Part shown: positions 7,896 to 17,019 of the stretch, piece after piece
How the letters are laid out: each line of letters starts with the position of its first letter
How positions within the stretch are numbered: position 1 is the stretch's first letter
DNA from: Rhodospirillales bacterium
Lineage (GTDB): Bacteria > Pseudomonadota > Alphaproteobacteria > Rhodospirillales > JAPHRK01
Assembly (NCBI GenBank): GCA_026196105.1
Contig: JAPHRK010000012.1
Location: 1-53,958, forward strand
Length of the DNA stretch: 53,958 bases
Direction: 5' to 3'
The notes under the pieces: generated by a model
Told to the model about the DNA's origin: nothing
Database searches by the model: none
Seen by the model: only the letters and a program-made list of their open reading frames with translations
Made by a program: the position numbers and the translations under genes

Positions 7896-8335
7896 TGAGC
7901 CAATTAGATAGCCTCCCTCCTCCACCTCATCATGCGGGTGAATCCCTCGAAGAACTCCGCTCCCTACTATGGAAGACCCATAAGGTCACTGTTGATGAGT
8001 ACGACCCTGTTCTTATGGTTTACACCATCCACCAAGTGGCAATTAAGGAATTCCAGCAAATGCTTGATCACCATGACCGAGTATTTTCCGAAGCGGCAAC
8101 CGAGGCCGCTCAAATTTATGCCGACAACGTCGGTCAATCCCTTGAAGGCTTTAAGAGCGACGCCCTCACAGATGCCATTCGTGAACGACTGTCTACCGTC
8201 AGAGATACCGCAGAAATTACCGACAACGCACAAGGCCGTCTCAGGCAAACCGTGTGGCTGCTCTGGTGGTTGACGGCCCTTAATTATCTCGGGGTGGCAC
8301 TTACCCTTGGGATTTTGACAGTTCTGGCGATTTAA
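7895..8335 (+). CDS. TraM-like membrane-anchored protein
   Basis: 146-residue protein with a soluble, mostly helical N-terminal region of about 115 residues and one C-terminal membrane segment (WLTALNYLGVALTLGILTVL). The layout matches IncP TraM and R388 StbC, which follow TraL/StbB. It is translationally coupled to the ATPase by TAATG. A role with TraL at the membrane is inferred from operon structure; sequence alone shows only the topology. Confidence 0.6.
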   Translation: MSQLDSLPPPPHHAGESLEELRSLLWKTHKVTVDEYDPVLMVYTIHQVAIKEFQQMLDHHDRVFSEAATEAAQIYADNVGQSLEGFKSDALTDAIRERLSTVRDTAEITDNAQGRLRQTVWLLWWLTALNYLGVALTLGILTVLAI

Positions 8336-8353
8336 GACGAGGAAACGACAAAA

Positions 8354-8662
8354 ATGAAATTCAGCATAAACCTGCCAACAGTCCTAGCCGTGAGCTTGGT
8401 TGCCCTGCTCACTACGGAACCAGCCTTGGCCCAATCTGCGGACGGATGGGAACAACCTGCCGTAAAACTAATCGAACTTTTTGAAAGTGGGTTGGTCAAG
8501 ATCGGAGCCTTGCTCATTGGAGTGGGCATTATTGGCCTTGGGGCCATGGCCGCCTTAAGCGGCAAGATCGAATGGTCGGCCTTTGGCTATCGGTTAATTG
8601 GCGGTCTGCTGGTGATTGCGGGTCCGACTATGATTAAGAGCTTATTGGAAGCCGTCGGATGA
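8354..8662 (+). CDS. virB2: VirB2-type pilin precursor
   Basis: Major subunit of the conjugative pilus. The 102-aa product has a long signal peptide (cleavage near ALAQSA), then two hydrophobic helices separated by a short polar loop (VKIGALLIGVGIIGLGAMAA; SGKIEWSAFGYRLIGGLLVI), the standard VirB2/TrbC hairpin. AGGAAAC lies upstream. Its stop overlaps the virB3 start (ATGA). First gene of the virB block; no virB1 transglycosylase gene is seen in the window. Confidence 0.85.
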   Translation: MKFSINLPTVLAVSLVALLTTEPALAQSADGWEQPAVKLIELFESGLVKIGALLIGVGIIGLGAMAALSGKIEWSAFGYRLIGGLLVIAGPTMIKSLLEAVG

Positions 8663-8958
8663 AGGCTCAAAGCGATATCTTGGTCCAAGTGCAGCGCCAG
8701 ATGACTTTTTTAGGGTTGCCCATGCGCTTGTTGGCATTGGCAGCCATCGGCGGTGTCATTGGGATGCTCCCCGGCATTGCCCTGGATATTCTCCCTCTCC
8801 TGTTGATCGGGTTTAGCCTTGGTTTTGTGATTGCTTGGGTTTGGTTGTTTCGAAAGGTCCGTAGTGATCTACATTTTGACCGCGATATTACCCAAGCCCC
8901 GTCTTTTTGGATCGGACAGGGCCAACACCGTCAGTTAATTGCGGGTGGTGCGCCATGA
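8659..8958 (+). CDS. virB3: VirB3-like inner-membrane protein
   Basis: Small type IV secretion component that associates with VirB4. The 99-residue product has paired hydrophobic segments (LLALAAIGGVIGMLPGIAL and LLLIGFSLGFVIAWVWLF), then a polar tail with the DLHFDRDI-type end seen in VirB3/TrbD. It overlaps both neighbours by 4 bp, so it is translated as part of the coupled virB2-3-4 set. Assigned from topology and position. Confidence 0.8.
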   Translation: MKAQSDILVQVQRQMTFLGLPMRLLALAAIGGVIGMLPGIALDILPLLLIGFSLGFVIAWVWLFRKVRSDLHFDRDITQAPSFWIGQGQHRQLIAGGAP

Positions 8959-11342
8959 TCTGGGGACAGGTAGCGGCAACATCAATAGTGGCGGGCATGG
9001 TAACAGCCCTAGCTGTTCCAATGGGTCGCAAGCTCCTTCTTGGTGATCTAAATCGGGACTGGCTTCAGAACGAACTGGAGTTAGATCGTATAGAGGTCGA
9101 CAACTCGACAATTCGGGGTAAGGATAATAGCCTGAGCAGAGTTTGGCGGCTGCGCGGTATCAGCTACGATGCCAAAGTAGAACAGGAACAAATCACCCTT
9201 CTTCATAATCGGGCAGCCTTAATCAGAGAGCTTGGCAAAAAAGGGCTGCATGTCAGGCTTTTGGCGATCAAACGTCAGCGACCGATTAGTTATGAAGCTC
9301 ATTGGCCGTCTTCTGCTTTAGCGGAGATCGGCGAAGCTGAGGCCGCACAGTTCAAAGCAAGCTATTATGTAGAATGGTACATCCTTGCCAGTGGTTTTTC
9401 TATGAAACCCCTTCTTGATGCCCATAAACAAATTATCTCCATTCTTAGTAAATACGACCCTGTACTGTTGGAACGCCAAGAAGAGAAAGACAACCCCTGT
9501 GAACTGACAGGTTTTCTCAATGGATTGATCTCAGGAGAATATCGTGATGAACTCCCTCCTTTGTCATCAAACCTCTCTGGCACCCTACCAGGAAGTGATT
9601 TTGGCTGTGACAAACAAACAGGTCTAATCACTACATACACCCCTCACCAAAAGTTTCACAAAGTAATTACCGTAAGCCTGTGGCCAGAGAGTGTTTCTGG
9701 TCGATTAATCGGTGATCTCCTCGGAATTCCTGGCGACTTAGAAATTTGCCAAATCTGTGAACCCTGGGATCGTGACCAGGCAACCATTTTGTTTGAACGA
9801 CGCAAAAGAGGTTACGAGAGCGCCTTTCTTGATAATCCTGCTGGTGCCGTAGAAACCAAAGCTGTCCTCGACCTTCTTGGTGAAGATGCCGTAACGCTTT
9901 TTACCACACAGTTTCAGATCATCGTTCGTGCTGAAAATGAGAAAGACCTTAACCAACTGGTAGAGGCTGTTTGTCAAACCCTCGGGGATCGTCGGGTACT
10001 GCACCGAGTCCAAACTATCGGTGCGCCAACTTGTTGGTTTAATCGATTGCCAACTTTAGGACGACGAAAAAAGAAGCTGATGCCGGGGGGTAAGCTCATG
10101 GCTCCGCTTGATCTCAGAGACGACAACTTAGCCGCTCTCTGGGCCTTTCCTCATTCGGCCCTGGGCATGACTAAAAGCCAATATGGTGATGCTCCGGTGC
10201 GTATGTTCCGCACTCCTTCGGGCCAAGCCTACGCCATGCAGTTTCAAACCATCAACAAGCCTCAAGCCTTGGGCAACTATCTTGTCTTCGCTCCGTCAGG
10301 CGGGGGCAAATCAACATTGATGATGCACTTACTTGGGGGGCTAGCCAAGTTTGATGGCGTGCCCAGTTACATCTTTGATTCCAAAGAAGGCGCAAAATTC
10401 ATGATTGAAGCCCTGGGTGGTGTTTACCAAGGCTACGATACCCTGTCGCTAAATCCTTTAGATGTTGGAGCTGACACACCGTCCAACCGCAACCGAGTTT
10501 ATACCCTGCTTCGTTCTATGGCCGGGGCTATGAAACTGACCCCAGAGGACAAAGATGCCCTAACACACGCAACGGAGTTGTCGTTTCAGTTGGACCCGCC
10601 TCAGCGGACACTTTCTTTCCTTTTCCCCTTTGCCTTTTCTAAACGAACGGACCTTCGTCGTGAATTCTCTAAATGGGTAACTGACGACAAAGGCAATAAG
10701 GGAATACACCACCATGTGTTTAATGCAGCCCATGACAGCCTGGGCGGATTGCTGAACCACTTCATGGTGGGCATCAATATGAACGAAGCCCTGGATGATC
10801 CAGAATTAGGACCGCCTGTAGTTGCCCATATTGCAGCGGCCATAGGCAAATCTGCGGCGTCATCGGCTAAGGGATTTAACATCTTTATCGATGAAGCGGC
10901 AAAGCTCCTTCAAAACCCTGGCTTTCGTTCGCTCGCCGCAGAAATGTTCCGGGAATACCGCAAGCTCAATGGGGCGGTGGGATTGGCCTTCCAAGACCCA
11001 AAAGCTCTTTTGGACAGCGGAATGTCAGAAGCCTTCATTATGAATACGGCAACCTTCATTTTCCTGCCAAACGCCCAAGCTGAGCCCGACAGTTTTAAGG
11101 CCTTTAATCTCAATGATGAGCAAATGAATTTTGTTTTAGGCCGGTCCATAAAACCTGAGCAACGGCGGGTTTTGATCATCAAGCGAGACGCTGCCAATGC
11201 CTTCGATGAAAGTGCCATTGTTGATGTCAATCTGTCACCCCTCGGCGATCCCCTCAAATATTACCGCGCCGGGGTCGATGCCAACACCTTGCTAACAAAC
11301 CTGAAAAACCAATGGGGGGACCAATGGCCGCACTTCGTGTGA
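8955..11342 (+). CDS. virB4: VirB4 secretion ATPase
   Basis: Motor ATPase of the secretion channel, also required for pilus assembly. The 795-aa product has an N-terminal domain (residues 1 to about 400) and a C-terminal RecA-like ATPase with Walker A PSGGGKST near residue 445 and Walker B FNIFIDEAAKLL near 643. QDPKALL and the C-terminal helix region follow. I use ATG 8955, which overlaps the virB3 stop as ATGA; an in-frame codon 48 bases earlier would cut further into virB3. Length and motifs are normal. Confidence 0.93.
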   Translation: MIWGQVAATSIVAGMVTALAVPMGRKLLLGDLNRDWLQNELELDRIEVDNSTIRGKDNSLSRVWRLRGISYDAKVEQEQITLLHNRAALIRELGKKGLHVRLLAIKRQRPISYEAHWPSSALAEIGEAEAAQFKASYYVEWYILASGFSMKPLLDAHKQIISILSKYDPVLLERQEEKDNPCELTGFLNGLISGEYRDELPPLSSNLSGTLPGSDFGCDKQTGLITTYTPHQKFHKVITVSLWPESVSGRLIGDLLGIPGDLEICQICEPWDRDQATILFERRKRGYESAFLDNPAGAVETKAVLDLLGEDAVTLFTTQFQIIVRAENEKDLNQLVEAVCQTLGDRRVLHRVQTIGAPTCWFNRLPTLGRRKKKLMPGGKLMAPLDLRDDNLAALWAFPHSALGMTKSQYGDAPVRMFRTPSGQAYAMQFQTINKPQALGNYLVFAPSGGGKSTLMMHLLGGLAKFDGVPSYIFDSKEGAKFMIEALGGVYQGYDTLSLNPLDVGADTPSNRNRVYTLLRSMAGAMKLTPEDKDALTHATELSFQLDPPQRTLSFLFPFAFSKRTDLRREFSKWVTDDKGNKGIHHHVFNAAHDSLGGLLNHFMVGINMNEALDDPELGPPVVAHIAAAIGKSAASSAKGFNIFIDEAAKLLQNPGFRSLAAEMFREYRKLNGAVGLAFQDPKALLDSGMSEAFIMNTATFIFLPNAQAEPDSFKAFNLNDEQMNFVLGRSIKPEQRRVLIIKRDAANAFDESAIVDVNLSPLGDPLKYYRAGVDANTLLTNLKNQWGDQWPHFV

Positions 11343-12160
11343 TTGTGAAGAGAAAAGCCCGGTTTCTGCTTATAGCAGGAGCTTTAGTTATCGGTATTCC
11401 TGCTGTTGTTTACGCCAACATGCCGGTGATTGATACCACGGCGATTATCAAGGCGACCGAACAATTAAACTCTTTGCAAAAGCAGCTCGACAAACTCAGT
11501 GAACACAGCGAGTGGCTGACCAAATTAAGTAAACAAGCTCAAGACCAGATTAATGCCATCGGCGCATTGGGGAAGATCGACTTGCCGTTTCTGAACCTCC
11601 AGAAAGTAGCCAGCAAGGTTTTGAGCGATGTGCAATGTCTCAAACCTGACCTTTCCAAACTGATGCCTGAACTGCGTATAGAAGAGCTGAAGTTCGGCAG
11701 CATATGTGAAGGGCGTAATGTCTACAAAGAAATGCTTTGGTACGACCCCGACGAAGTGGAAATCGAAGGGAATAATAACGGGGGCTCCGGTGTTTTTATC
11801 AAGGCAAGAGAAAAGTGGGAAAGGCAACGGGAGGCCCGTGAGAAAGTTGATGCCAGACGGGAAGCAATCGTCAAAGAAACGGCCTCAACAGGAATGGCTC
11901 AAGGCGATCTAGCGGCAACGGATACAGCCAAGATAAATGAACAAGCGGCAAAGGATTTAGAAAACGCTGCAAAGGCGGCGGAGACTCAACAAGCTCGTTT
12001 AGCTGTTATTGCTCAGGGGTCGGTTCTGCAAAACCGCCAACTGGTGCAACAGAATCAACTCTTGGCACAACTCCTCAAAGTCCAATCCACCATGCTCATG
12101 ACAATGAGTGTATCGGCTGCGGATCGCCCTGTCGCGAGCAAACGGGAGGATGAAAAATGA
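11324..12160 (+). CDS. virB5: VirB5-like minor pilin / adhesin
   Basis: Secreted protein with an N-terminal signal segment (FLLIAGALVIGIPAVVYA), a coiled-coil region with Gln/Leu heptads (residues about 45-75) and a second long charged helix (about 165-230, EKWERQREAREKVDARR). This matches VirB5/TrbJ, which sits at the pilus tip, and its place after virB4. Two Cys (QCLKPD, SICEGR) may form a disulfide. ATG 11324 is preceded by GGGGGGA; ATG 11312 is also possible. Both overlap the virB4 end. Confidence 0.75.
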   Translation: MAALRVIVKRKARFLLIAGALVIGIPAVVYANMPVIDTTAIIKATEQLNSLQKQLDKLSEHSEWLTKLSKQAQDQINAIGALGKIDLPFLNLQKVASKVLSDVQCLKPDLSKLMPELRIEELKFGSICEGRNVYKEMLWYDPDEVEIEGNNNGGSGVFIKAREKWERQREAREKVDARREAIVKETASTGMAQGDLAATDTAKINEQAAKDLENAAKAAETQQARLAVIAQGSVLQNRQLVQQNQLLAQLLKVQSTMLMTMSVSAADRPVASKREDEK

Positions 12161-12165
12161 CCTTG

Positions 12166-12681
12166 TTAATTCTTACTGATCATCTTCCGAAACTCAGCAA
12201 GCCTTTTATCGTCACGAGTGCGGCTTTCAGGCAGTCTCCAATCGGGAAGGTCGTTGCATTTTCTCGTAAAGATATTGAGTTTTTCAATGGTCATGCAGTC
12301 GATGGCGTGAGTGGTTTGGTTCCACGGTTCGGGCTTAAGGTCTTGAAGCCAGGAACTATAGACCTTTTGCCATTTGCTATAAGTCAAATCCAAATCATGG
12401 CAATACTTGATTTTGGTATTATCAGAGTTCCCATCAAGGCTCTTAATTGCAGCCACTTGATCGCGTCCATACAATTTTTTCCAATTCTCATATGGACCTT
12501 TTTCACAAGACTCATATGCCACATCCAAATCGGAACCAGAGATCGGTTTTGTCCAAAAGCCAATTGCACGATCAAAGTCGAAAAATTCACTCTTTTTAAT
12601 TACCTCGCTCGCTCTCACGCTCTGAGACAAAGATAGGATTAAAATAATGGGAAGAACTGCGCCAAAGATCGAATGTTTCAC
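12166..12681 (-). CDS. Antisense secreted cysteine protein between virB5 and virB6
   Basis: Unrecognised protein encoded against the secretion operon. From GTG 12681 it gives 171 aa: a clear signal peptide (FGAVLPIILILSLSQSVRAS), then a soluble, charged, Trp/Tyr-containing region with four Cys (YESCEKG, IKYCHDL, AIDCMTI, TRKCNDL), enough for two disulfides. Composition looks like a real exported protein, unlike the opposite-strand frame. Its start overlaps the first 35 bases of virB6. In trb systems this slot holds the entry-exclusion lipoprotein TrbK, but this protein lacks a lipobox and is reversed. Function unknown. Confidence 0.6.
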   Translation of the reverse strand: MKHSIFGAVLPIILILSLSQSVRASEVIKKSEFFDFDRAIGFWTKPISGSDLDVAYESCEKGPYENWKKLYGRDQVAAIKSLDGNSDNTKIKYCHDLDLTYSKWQKVYSSWLQDLKPEPWNQTTHAIDCMTIEKLNIFTRKCNDLPDWRLPESRTRDDKRLAEFRKMISKN

Positions 12682-13804
12682 CTGTCCCGTCGTTGACCAG
12701 TACGTCAGTTTAGCCAACCAATTCACACAAGATTTGAGTGAAGTAATGCTGGGTCCAATGTGGTTCATATTTTTATCCATTACGGGCCTCTGGATTGTTA
12801 TGCATGGCATTCGCATGATACTCGGAAAAGGCGATTTAGGGGGCCTAGTCCATGAACTTATATTTGTAATTATAGCAGCCGGACTGCTCTCTGGACAAGG
12901 GCCAATACTGGTAAATTTGATATATAAATCAGCACTTTCCACCATGTCGGGAGCTGCATCCGTTGTCTTGACAGCCGGAGGAATGTTTGCGGGAAAAACA
13001 CAGATTGCGCCGCCTCCTCAGACAGACCTTGCACCTTCAGCAATTGAAAACTTAGACGGTATGCGCGGCCTTGTCGCAACGGCTGAAGAAGGGGTTTTTA
13101 AAATCTTTACGATGGGCGGTGAAATTCTGGCTTCGGCAACTCTTACCGACCCCTCACCCATCATCTTTGCCCTCGCTCTCGTCGCACCTTATGCAATTCT
13201 CCTGATCGTCTATTTTGCGCAAGTGGTGGTGAGTATTTTTAGGGTCATGATGTTTGCTGCCCTGTCGCCAATCCTCATGCTGGCCCTTGGCTTTGGATGG
13301 GGTAGAGATACGGCTTTATCTGGATTAAGAACCCTGTTTGCCGCTTTCATGGTTTTGTTCGGCGCAACGGTTGCTCTGGCGGTTTGCCTTTATGGTGTGA
13401 CTTCCCTTGGTGTCGCAAATCCTGAAGAGGTTGGCTTTAATGCCAGACTCATCGTTTCCATGGACAACCCCAAACTTTGGGTCGCCATAATTCTCGGCTG
13501 GCTTGGAACAGCGTTTTTGGCTGAAGCCACAGGTATGGCGAACTCCATAGCCGGATCACAACTCACCAATCAGGCCGCAGCGGTTATCACAGGCGGTTTA
13601 ACAGCAACCGGTTTAGCCCTCCTCAAACAAGGCTCCCCAGGAAATATTACAGACAAAGCCAAGTCCGTCGCCACAGGCGCTATTACGGCAGGGACAATCG
13701 TCTCCAATCCAATAGCTGCCAGCAAAACGGCTTACAGCCATGCAATCAACAGCGTCCAAACCATAAAGGACCGCATCAAAAACCCCACCATTGATAACAG
13801 TTAA
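12647..13804 (+). CDS. virB6: VirB6 polytopic channel protein
   Basis: Inner-membrane subunit of the channel. 385 residues with several transmembrane helices: residues about 35-60 (MWFIFLSITGLWIVMHGIRM), 70-95, 170-215 (FALALVAPYAILLIVYFAQV), 225-255 and 285-305. The order, a short Cys-containing N-terminus (ECFTCP) and a soluble C-terminal tail suit VirB6/TrbL. Start ATG 12647 has AGGA upstream. The 486-bp gap before it holds only the antisense gene. Confidence 0.85.
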   Translation: MGRTAPKIECFTCPVVDQYVSLANQFTQDLSEVMLGPMWFIFLSITGLWIVMHGIRMILGKGDLGGLVHELIFVIIAAGLLSGQGPILVNLIYKSALSTMSGAASVVLTAGGMFAGKTQIAPPPQTDLAPSAIENLDGMRGLVATAEEGVFKIFTMGGEILASATLTDPSPIIFALALVAPYAILLIVYFAQVVVSIFRVMMFAALSPILMLALGFGWGRDTALSGLRTLFAAFMVLFGATVALAVCLYGVTSLGVANPEEVGFNARLIVSMDNPKLWVAIILGWLGTAFLAEATGMANSIAGSQLTNQAAAVITGGLTATGLALLKQGSPGNITDKAKSVATGAITAGTIVSNPIAASKTAYSHAINSVQTIKDRIKNPTIDNS

Positions 13805-13821
13805 GCCAAAGGACCAATGGA

Positions 13822-14019
13822 ATGATCAAAAGCAACTTCAAACTCTTTTTTCTCGTCGTTTTCCTCGCCGGAGGCGTCCTCCTCACAGGCTGCGCCGCCG
13901 TTAAGCCTGATGTTGAACTTCCCAAGAACGCCGGGGAAGGTTCAGACGAAATGAAGATATCTCCTTGCGCCTGTAACGAGCTTGATTACGACGGAAGGGG
14001 CTTCCAGTGGCGCGTTTAA
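13822..14019 (+). CDS. virB7: VirB7-like lipoprotein
   Basis: 65-residue outer-membrane lipoprotein. A hydrophobic signal sequence ends in the lipobox LLTGC, with the acylated Cys at about residue 25. A short mature part has two more Cys (SPCACNEL) that could cross-link to VirB9, as VirB7 does. It is placed between virB6 and virB8 and overlaps the virB8 start by 13 bases. Identification rests on size, lipobox and position. Confidence 0.75.
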   Translation: MIKSNFKLFFLVVFLAGGVLLTGCAAVKPDVELPKNAGEGSDEMKISPCACNELDYDGRGFQWRV

Positions 14020-14732
14020 AATTCCCAAACTTCTTTCAGAAGAAAGAAACCCAGGAAGTTAACATCCGGCAACACAAAAACCTGGTAGCAGCCGACCCCT
14101 TTGCTTTCCAAGCTTCACATCGACGGCTTGCCTGGTCGCTAAGAATTTCTGCGGGAACAAACGTTATTCTTGTCGCCGCCCTTATGGTCATGGCCAACAC
14201 CATTTCGGTTTTACTTCCCCTCAAGGAAACGAAAATTGCTTTGGTACGAACCTATGCTCCGGACGACAAGCTCTACCGGATCGAACCGATCTCAGAGAAA
14301 GTCGAAGGTTTTGAACTTTTGCTTGAATCTAAGGCGCACCGTTTTGTCAAACTGGCTTTGGATATTGATGAAGTCACCCAGAAAGAGCGGATGAACGAAA
14401 TCTCCCACATGGTGACCCCATCCTTTGGGAAAAAATATCGTCGTAAATGGGGTGAACCAAAAGCAATTCGTGAAGCCTTAGATAATGGCTTAGAGCGTCA
14501 AAACCTCATTGAATCAGTGGATAAGATTGAGAGTTTTGGCAATGACCACAAGCTGGTCGTTGATTTTATGCAGGTTGATCGTCACCGCAACAAAGTGACC
14601 AATCGAAATAAGCTCAGAGCTTATCTCTCCCTGACCACGCGACCAAACGAAGTTCGCGAGGAAGAACGCTACACCAACCCCCTTGGCATCGTGGTGTTGG
14701 ATATGACCCTCAAGGAGCGTGATCAGCCATGA
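14007..14732 (+). CDS. virB8: VirB8 assembly protein
   Basis: Bitopic inner-membrane protein that nucleates the secretion core. 241 residues: a short cytoplasmic N-terminus, one membrane helix (about residues 45-70, GTNVILVAALMVMANTISVL) and a periplasmic NTF2-like domain with RNKLRAYLSL and ERYTNPLGI, the latter matching the NPxG-type motif near the VirB8 C-terminus. Start is GTG 14007, inside virB7. Its stop overlaps the next start by ATGA. Confidence 0.9.
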   Translation: MARLKFPNFFQKKETQEVNIRQHKNLVAADPFAFQASHRRLAWSLRISAGTNVILVAALMVMANTISVLLPLKETKIALVRTYAPDDKLYRIEPISEKVEGFELLLESKAHRFVKLALDIDEVTQKERMNEISHMVTPSFGKKYRRKWGEPKAIREALDNGLERQNLIESVDKIESFGNDHKLVVDFMQVDRHRNKVTNRNKLRAYLSLTTRPNEVREEERYTNPLGIVVLDMTLKERDQP

Positions 14733-15136
14733 ACAGGAAGCAAGCTTCCCCTAAATCCATCCCAACGGAGTTGGTCGATGCAGCTATTGGAGAAGTCTTT
14801 GCGGGGAATTGGTGGGAAGGGATGAGTAGTGCTGAATTAATGAAAATACGAACAACCGTCTACGAGGCGCTTCTTAAGGAACAACCTGAAGAAAAAGAGA
14901 CAAGGAAACGTGATGAACAAAAAGCAATTGAAAAATTTACTTCTGGCCAGTGCGTTCGTAATTGCGCCAAGCATAGCCCTGGCACAAACGGCAAACCCGC
15001 GTCCGGGCAAGATGCCCCGACAGGGAATGCCAGTACCAAACTCCGTAGTCAAACAGGCGAAAGCGCAACAGACCGGGAATTACGGCTCCATGGAGCGCAC
15101 ACGTACGCCCGGGCAAATTCAAAAAGCCTGGGATAA
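14729..15136 (+). CDS. Small unknown protein overlapping virB9
   Basis: Not recognised. The first 60 residues (PTELVDAAIGEVFAGNWWEG, then SSAELMKIRTTVYEALLKEQ) look like a compact helical protein and start in an ATGA overlap with virB8. From about residue 62 the frame runs inside virB9 for 220 bases, and its composition there (SGQCVRNCAKHSPGTNGKP) looks like a shadow of virB9. Either a real overlapping gene or a short protein that lost its original stop. No function proposed. Confidence 0.45.
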   Translation: MNRKQASPKSIPTELVDAAIGEVFAGNWWEGMSSAELMKIRTTVYEALLKEQPEEKETRKRDEQKAIEKFTSGQCVRNCAKHSPGTNGKPASGQDAPTGNASTKLRSQTGESATDRELRLHGAHTYARANSKSLG

Positions 15137-15911
15137 GACGCCACCAAACAAACCAATATACAAAGCTGATTATTGCAAAGCTTGCACTTACAAGATACGC
15201 CTTCGTGAGTTCATGGTGACGGTGCTTGAACTCCCTGAAGGAGAGGTCATAGAGGCCGTTGACCTAGGTGATAAGAAAGGTTTCTCTGCCCAACCAAGGG
15301 GAAACAAACGTTTAGCCTTAAGACCTAAAGGTCATGGTTACGATACGAGCCTAGTTGTCTATGGTAAATCAGGCCGCGTATATCCTTTTTATTTACGGGC
15401 TGAAGGCTTCAACTCCAACAACATTCCTGATCTTGTGGTCAAGATCATCGGCCCTGTGCCAATTGGGGAAAACCTATCTGTTGAAGGCTTCGAAGGAGTT
15501 AACGACAAAGGGAGTAAAGTAGCGGCAATTCCTCTGTCTAATGGTGAGGTAGACAAGGCCATTAATGGCTTGGGAAACACCAACCCGAAAACACCTGACA
15601 AAGACTTTGTGGCAGAAGCCACCTTCGATCCTAACGCCCTTAGAGGCTGGGGCAAATACAAGCTCTGGGGATCGGAAGAGCTGAAACCTGAAACCGTCTT
15701 TCGTGACGATCAATTTACTTACATTCGTTTTGGCGACAAATGGAAGGATATTGAACTCCCTACGGCCTATGTGGTGGTGGACAAGATTGACGAACTGGTC
15801 AACACACGAGTTCAAGGTCAAACCTTCATTGTCGAAAGCACAAGAGAGCTGATCACCCTTAAAAGTGGTCAGAGCTATTTGTGCATTGAGTATCCGGGAG
15901 ACGAAGGTTGA
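14913..15911 (+). CDS. virB9: VirB9 outer-membrane core protein
   Basis: Periplasmic/outer-membrane component of the core complex with VirB7 and VirB10. It has a signal peptide (LLLASAFVIAPSIALAQ), a Pro/Gln-rich linker and a CagX/VirB9 beta domain: YKIRLREFMVTVLELPEGEV near residue 80, then FDDQFTYIRF-like DDQFTYIRFGDKW and DKIDELVNTRVQGQTFIVES near the C-terminus. KADYCKACTYK supplies two Cys that could bond to VirB7. I use ATG 14913 (332 aa) with AGGAAA upstream; GTG 14910 is possible. Confidence 0.88.
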   Translation: MNKKQLKNLLLASAFVIAPSIALAQTANPRPGKMPRQGMPVPNSVVKQAKAQQTGNYGSMERTRTPGQIQKAWDKTPPNKPIYKADYCKACTYKIRLREFMVTVLELPEGEVIEAVDLGDKKGFSAQPRGNKRLALRPKGHGYDTSLVVYGKSGRVYPFYLRAEGFNSNNIPDLVVKIIGPVPIGENLSVEGFEGVNDKGSKVAAIPLSNGEVDKAINGLGNTNPKTPDKDFVAEATFDPNALRGWGKYKLWGSEELKPETVFRDDQFTYIRFGDKWKDIELPTAYVVVDKIDELVNTRVQGQTFIVESTRELITLKSGQSYLCIEYPGDEG

Positions 15912-16981
15912 GTACGGCCTTCTGTGATCTTGCCCTGGCGCTGGGTTTGACTATTGGAGGGGTCTGCTTTGAACCGCCTCCCTCAAAGCCACCGGCTTTA
16001 CCTGGCGATGATATGGGAGCTTGGTCAATGCCTGTGCCACCTCCAAAGGAAGCCCCGGCACCACCTCCCCCCATGCCTCCTGTGGTCATTCATAAAACGA
16101 CTTATATAGAGCGCCCGGAACCCGTTCCTTTACAAACACCAGCCCCTGCACCAAAGCCAAAACCAGACCTAGTGCGCCTGGCCCTTGAGGCCAACTGGTC
16201 GCAACAAGAACCATTAGCTGGCGATTGGGATGAGGCGATTGTCAATCAGGCCGTTTTAACGACAGAGGAAAAACCATCAAACGTGGTGGCTCCGCCTCTT
16301 AGTCCTTTAGGGCTTTCAACTGGCAAAGACCTATCCGATGAATACGAAGGTGATCGTAGAACCTCAACCCGGTCCGTAGACAATGAGCGGATCGTCGCTG
16401 CGGATCGCTACATCACCGGCATTTTAGAAACCGGGATTAACAGCCAGGTAGGCGGTGATGAAAGCGGTACTTTAATCATTCAGGTCGCTCGCGATGTTTA
16501 CGGCTATCACGGTCGTAAAGTCCTGGTCCCTAAAGGCTCAAGGATGATCTGTTCTTATGCACCACCAAAAGACATGGGATCGTCACGATTATCTCTTAAA
16601 TGCACCAGAATATTGATGGCCGGTCACCGTGCAGAAATCCTGCAACTCGATTCACTTGTCACCAATGTTCAAGGCCATCTGGGAACCTCTGGTGAAGTAG
16701 ACCGCCGTTTCTGGGAACGTTACGGCACGGCTGTAATGCTCACCGGGATTTCTACGGCTGTGCGTTTTGCCGCTGCTATTAAAGGAACCGACGGTACGGA
16801 CACCACCACTGCAGCAGCAGAAAAAGCGGCTGAAGAACTCTCTACTCGTTTTGGAGAAATCACCGCAAGCGTCTTAGAGGAAACACTTTCTCTGGTTCCC
16901 ATCATCACCATTCCCCAAGGCACTCGTGTTCAAATTCGTCCCGCAACGGATTGGCATATTGCGGATTGGCAGAAATCATGA
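15908..16981 (+). CDS. virB10: VirB10 core-complex protein
   Basis: Energy-sensing protein that spans both membranes. 357 residues: a short N-terminal hydrophobic segment (FCDLALALGLTIGGVCF), a long Pro-rich periplasmic stretch (residues about 24-95), and a TrbI/VirB10 beta-barrel domain (ADRYITGILETGINSQVGGD, VYGYHGRKVLVPKGSRMIC, IPQGTRVQIRP). The membrane segment sits nearer the N-terminus than in typical VirB10. The start appears to be TTG 15908, overlapping the virB9 stop. A hairpin repeat follows 38 bp after its stop. Confidence 0.88.
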   Translation: MSTAFCDLALALGLTIGGVCFEPPPSKPPALPGDDMGAWSMPVPPPKEAPAPPPPMPPVVIHKTTYIERPEPVPLQTPAPAPKPKPDLVRLALEANWSQQEPLAGDWDEAIVNQAVLTTEEKPSNVVAPPLSPLGLSTGKDLSDEYEGDRRTSTRSVDNERIVAADRYITGILETGINSQVGGDESGTLIIQVARDVYGYHGRKVLVPKGSRMICSYAPPKDMGSSRLSLKCTRILMAGHRAEILQLDSLVTNVQGHLGTSGEVDRRFWERYGTAVMLTGISTAVRFAAAIKGTDGTDTTTAAAEKAAEELSTRFGEITASVLEETLSLVPIITIPQGTRVQIRPATDWHIADWQKS

Positions 16982-17019
16982 TGACGAAAAGATCACGGGC
17001 GCTGCATGTCTTAGATTTA

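Noticed and set aside
12157-12636. 159-codon rightward frame between virB5 and virB6
   Set aside because: Composition is that of a shadow; the leftward frame has a signal peptide and ordered Cys residues.
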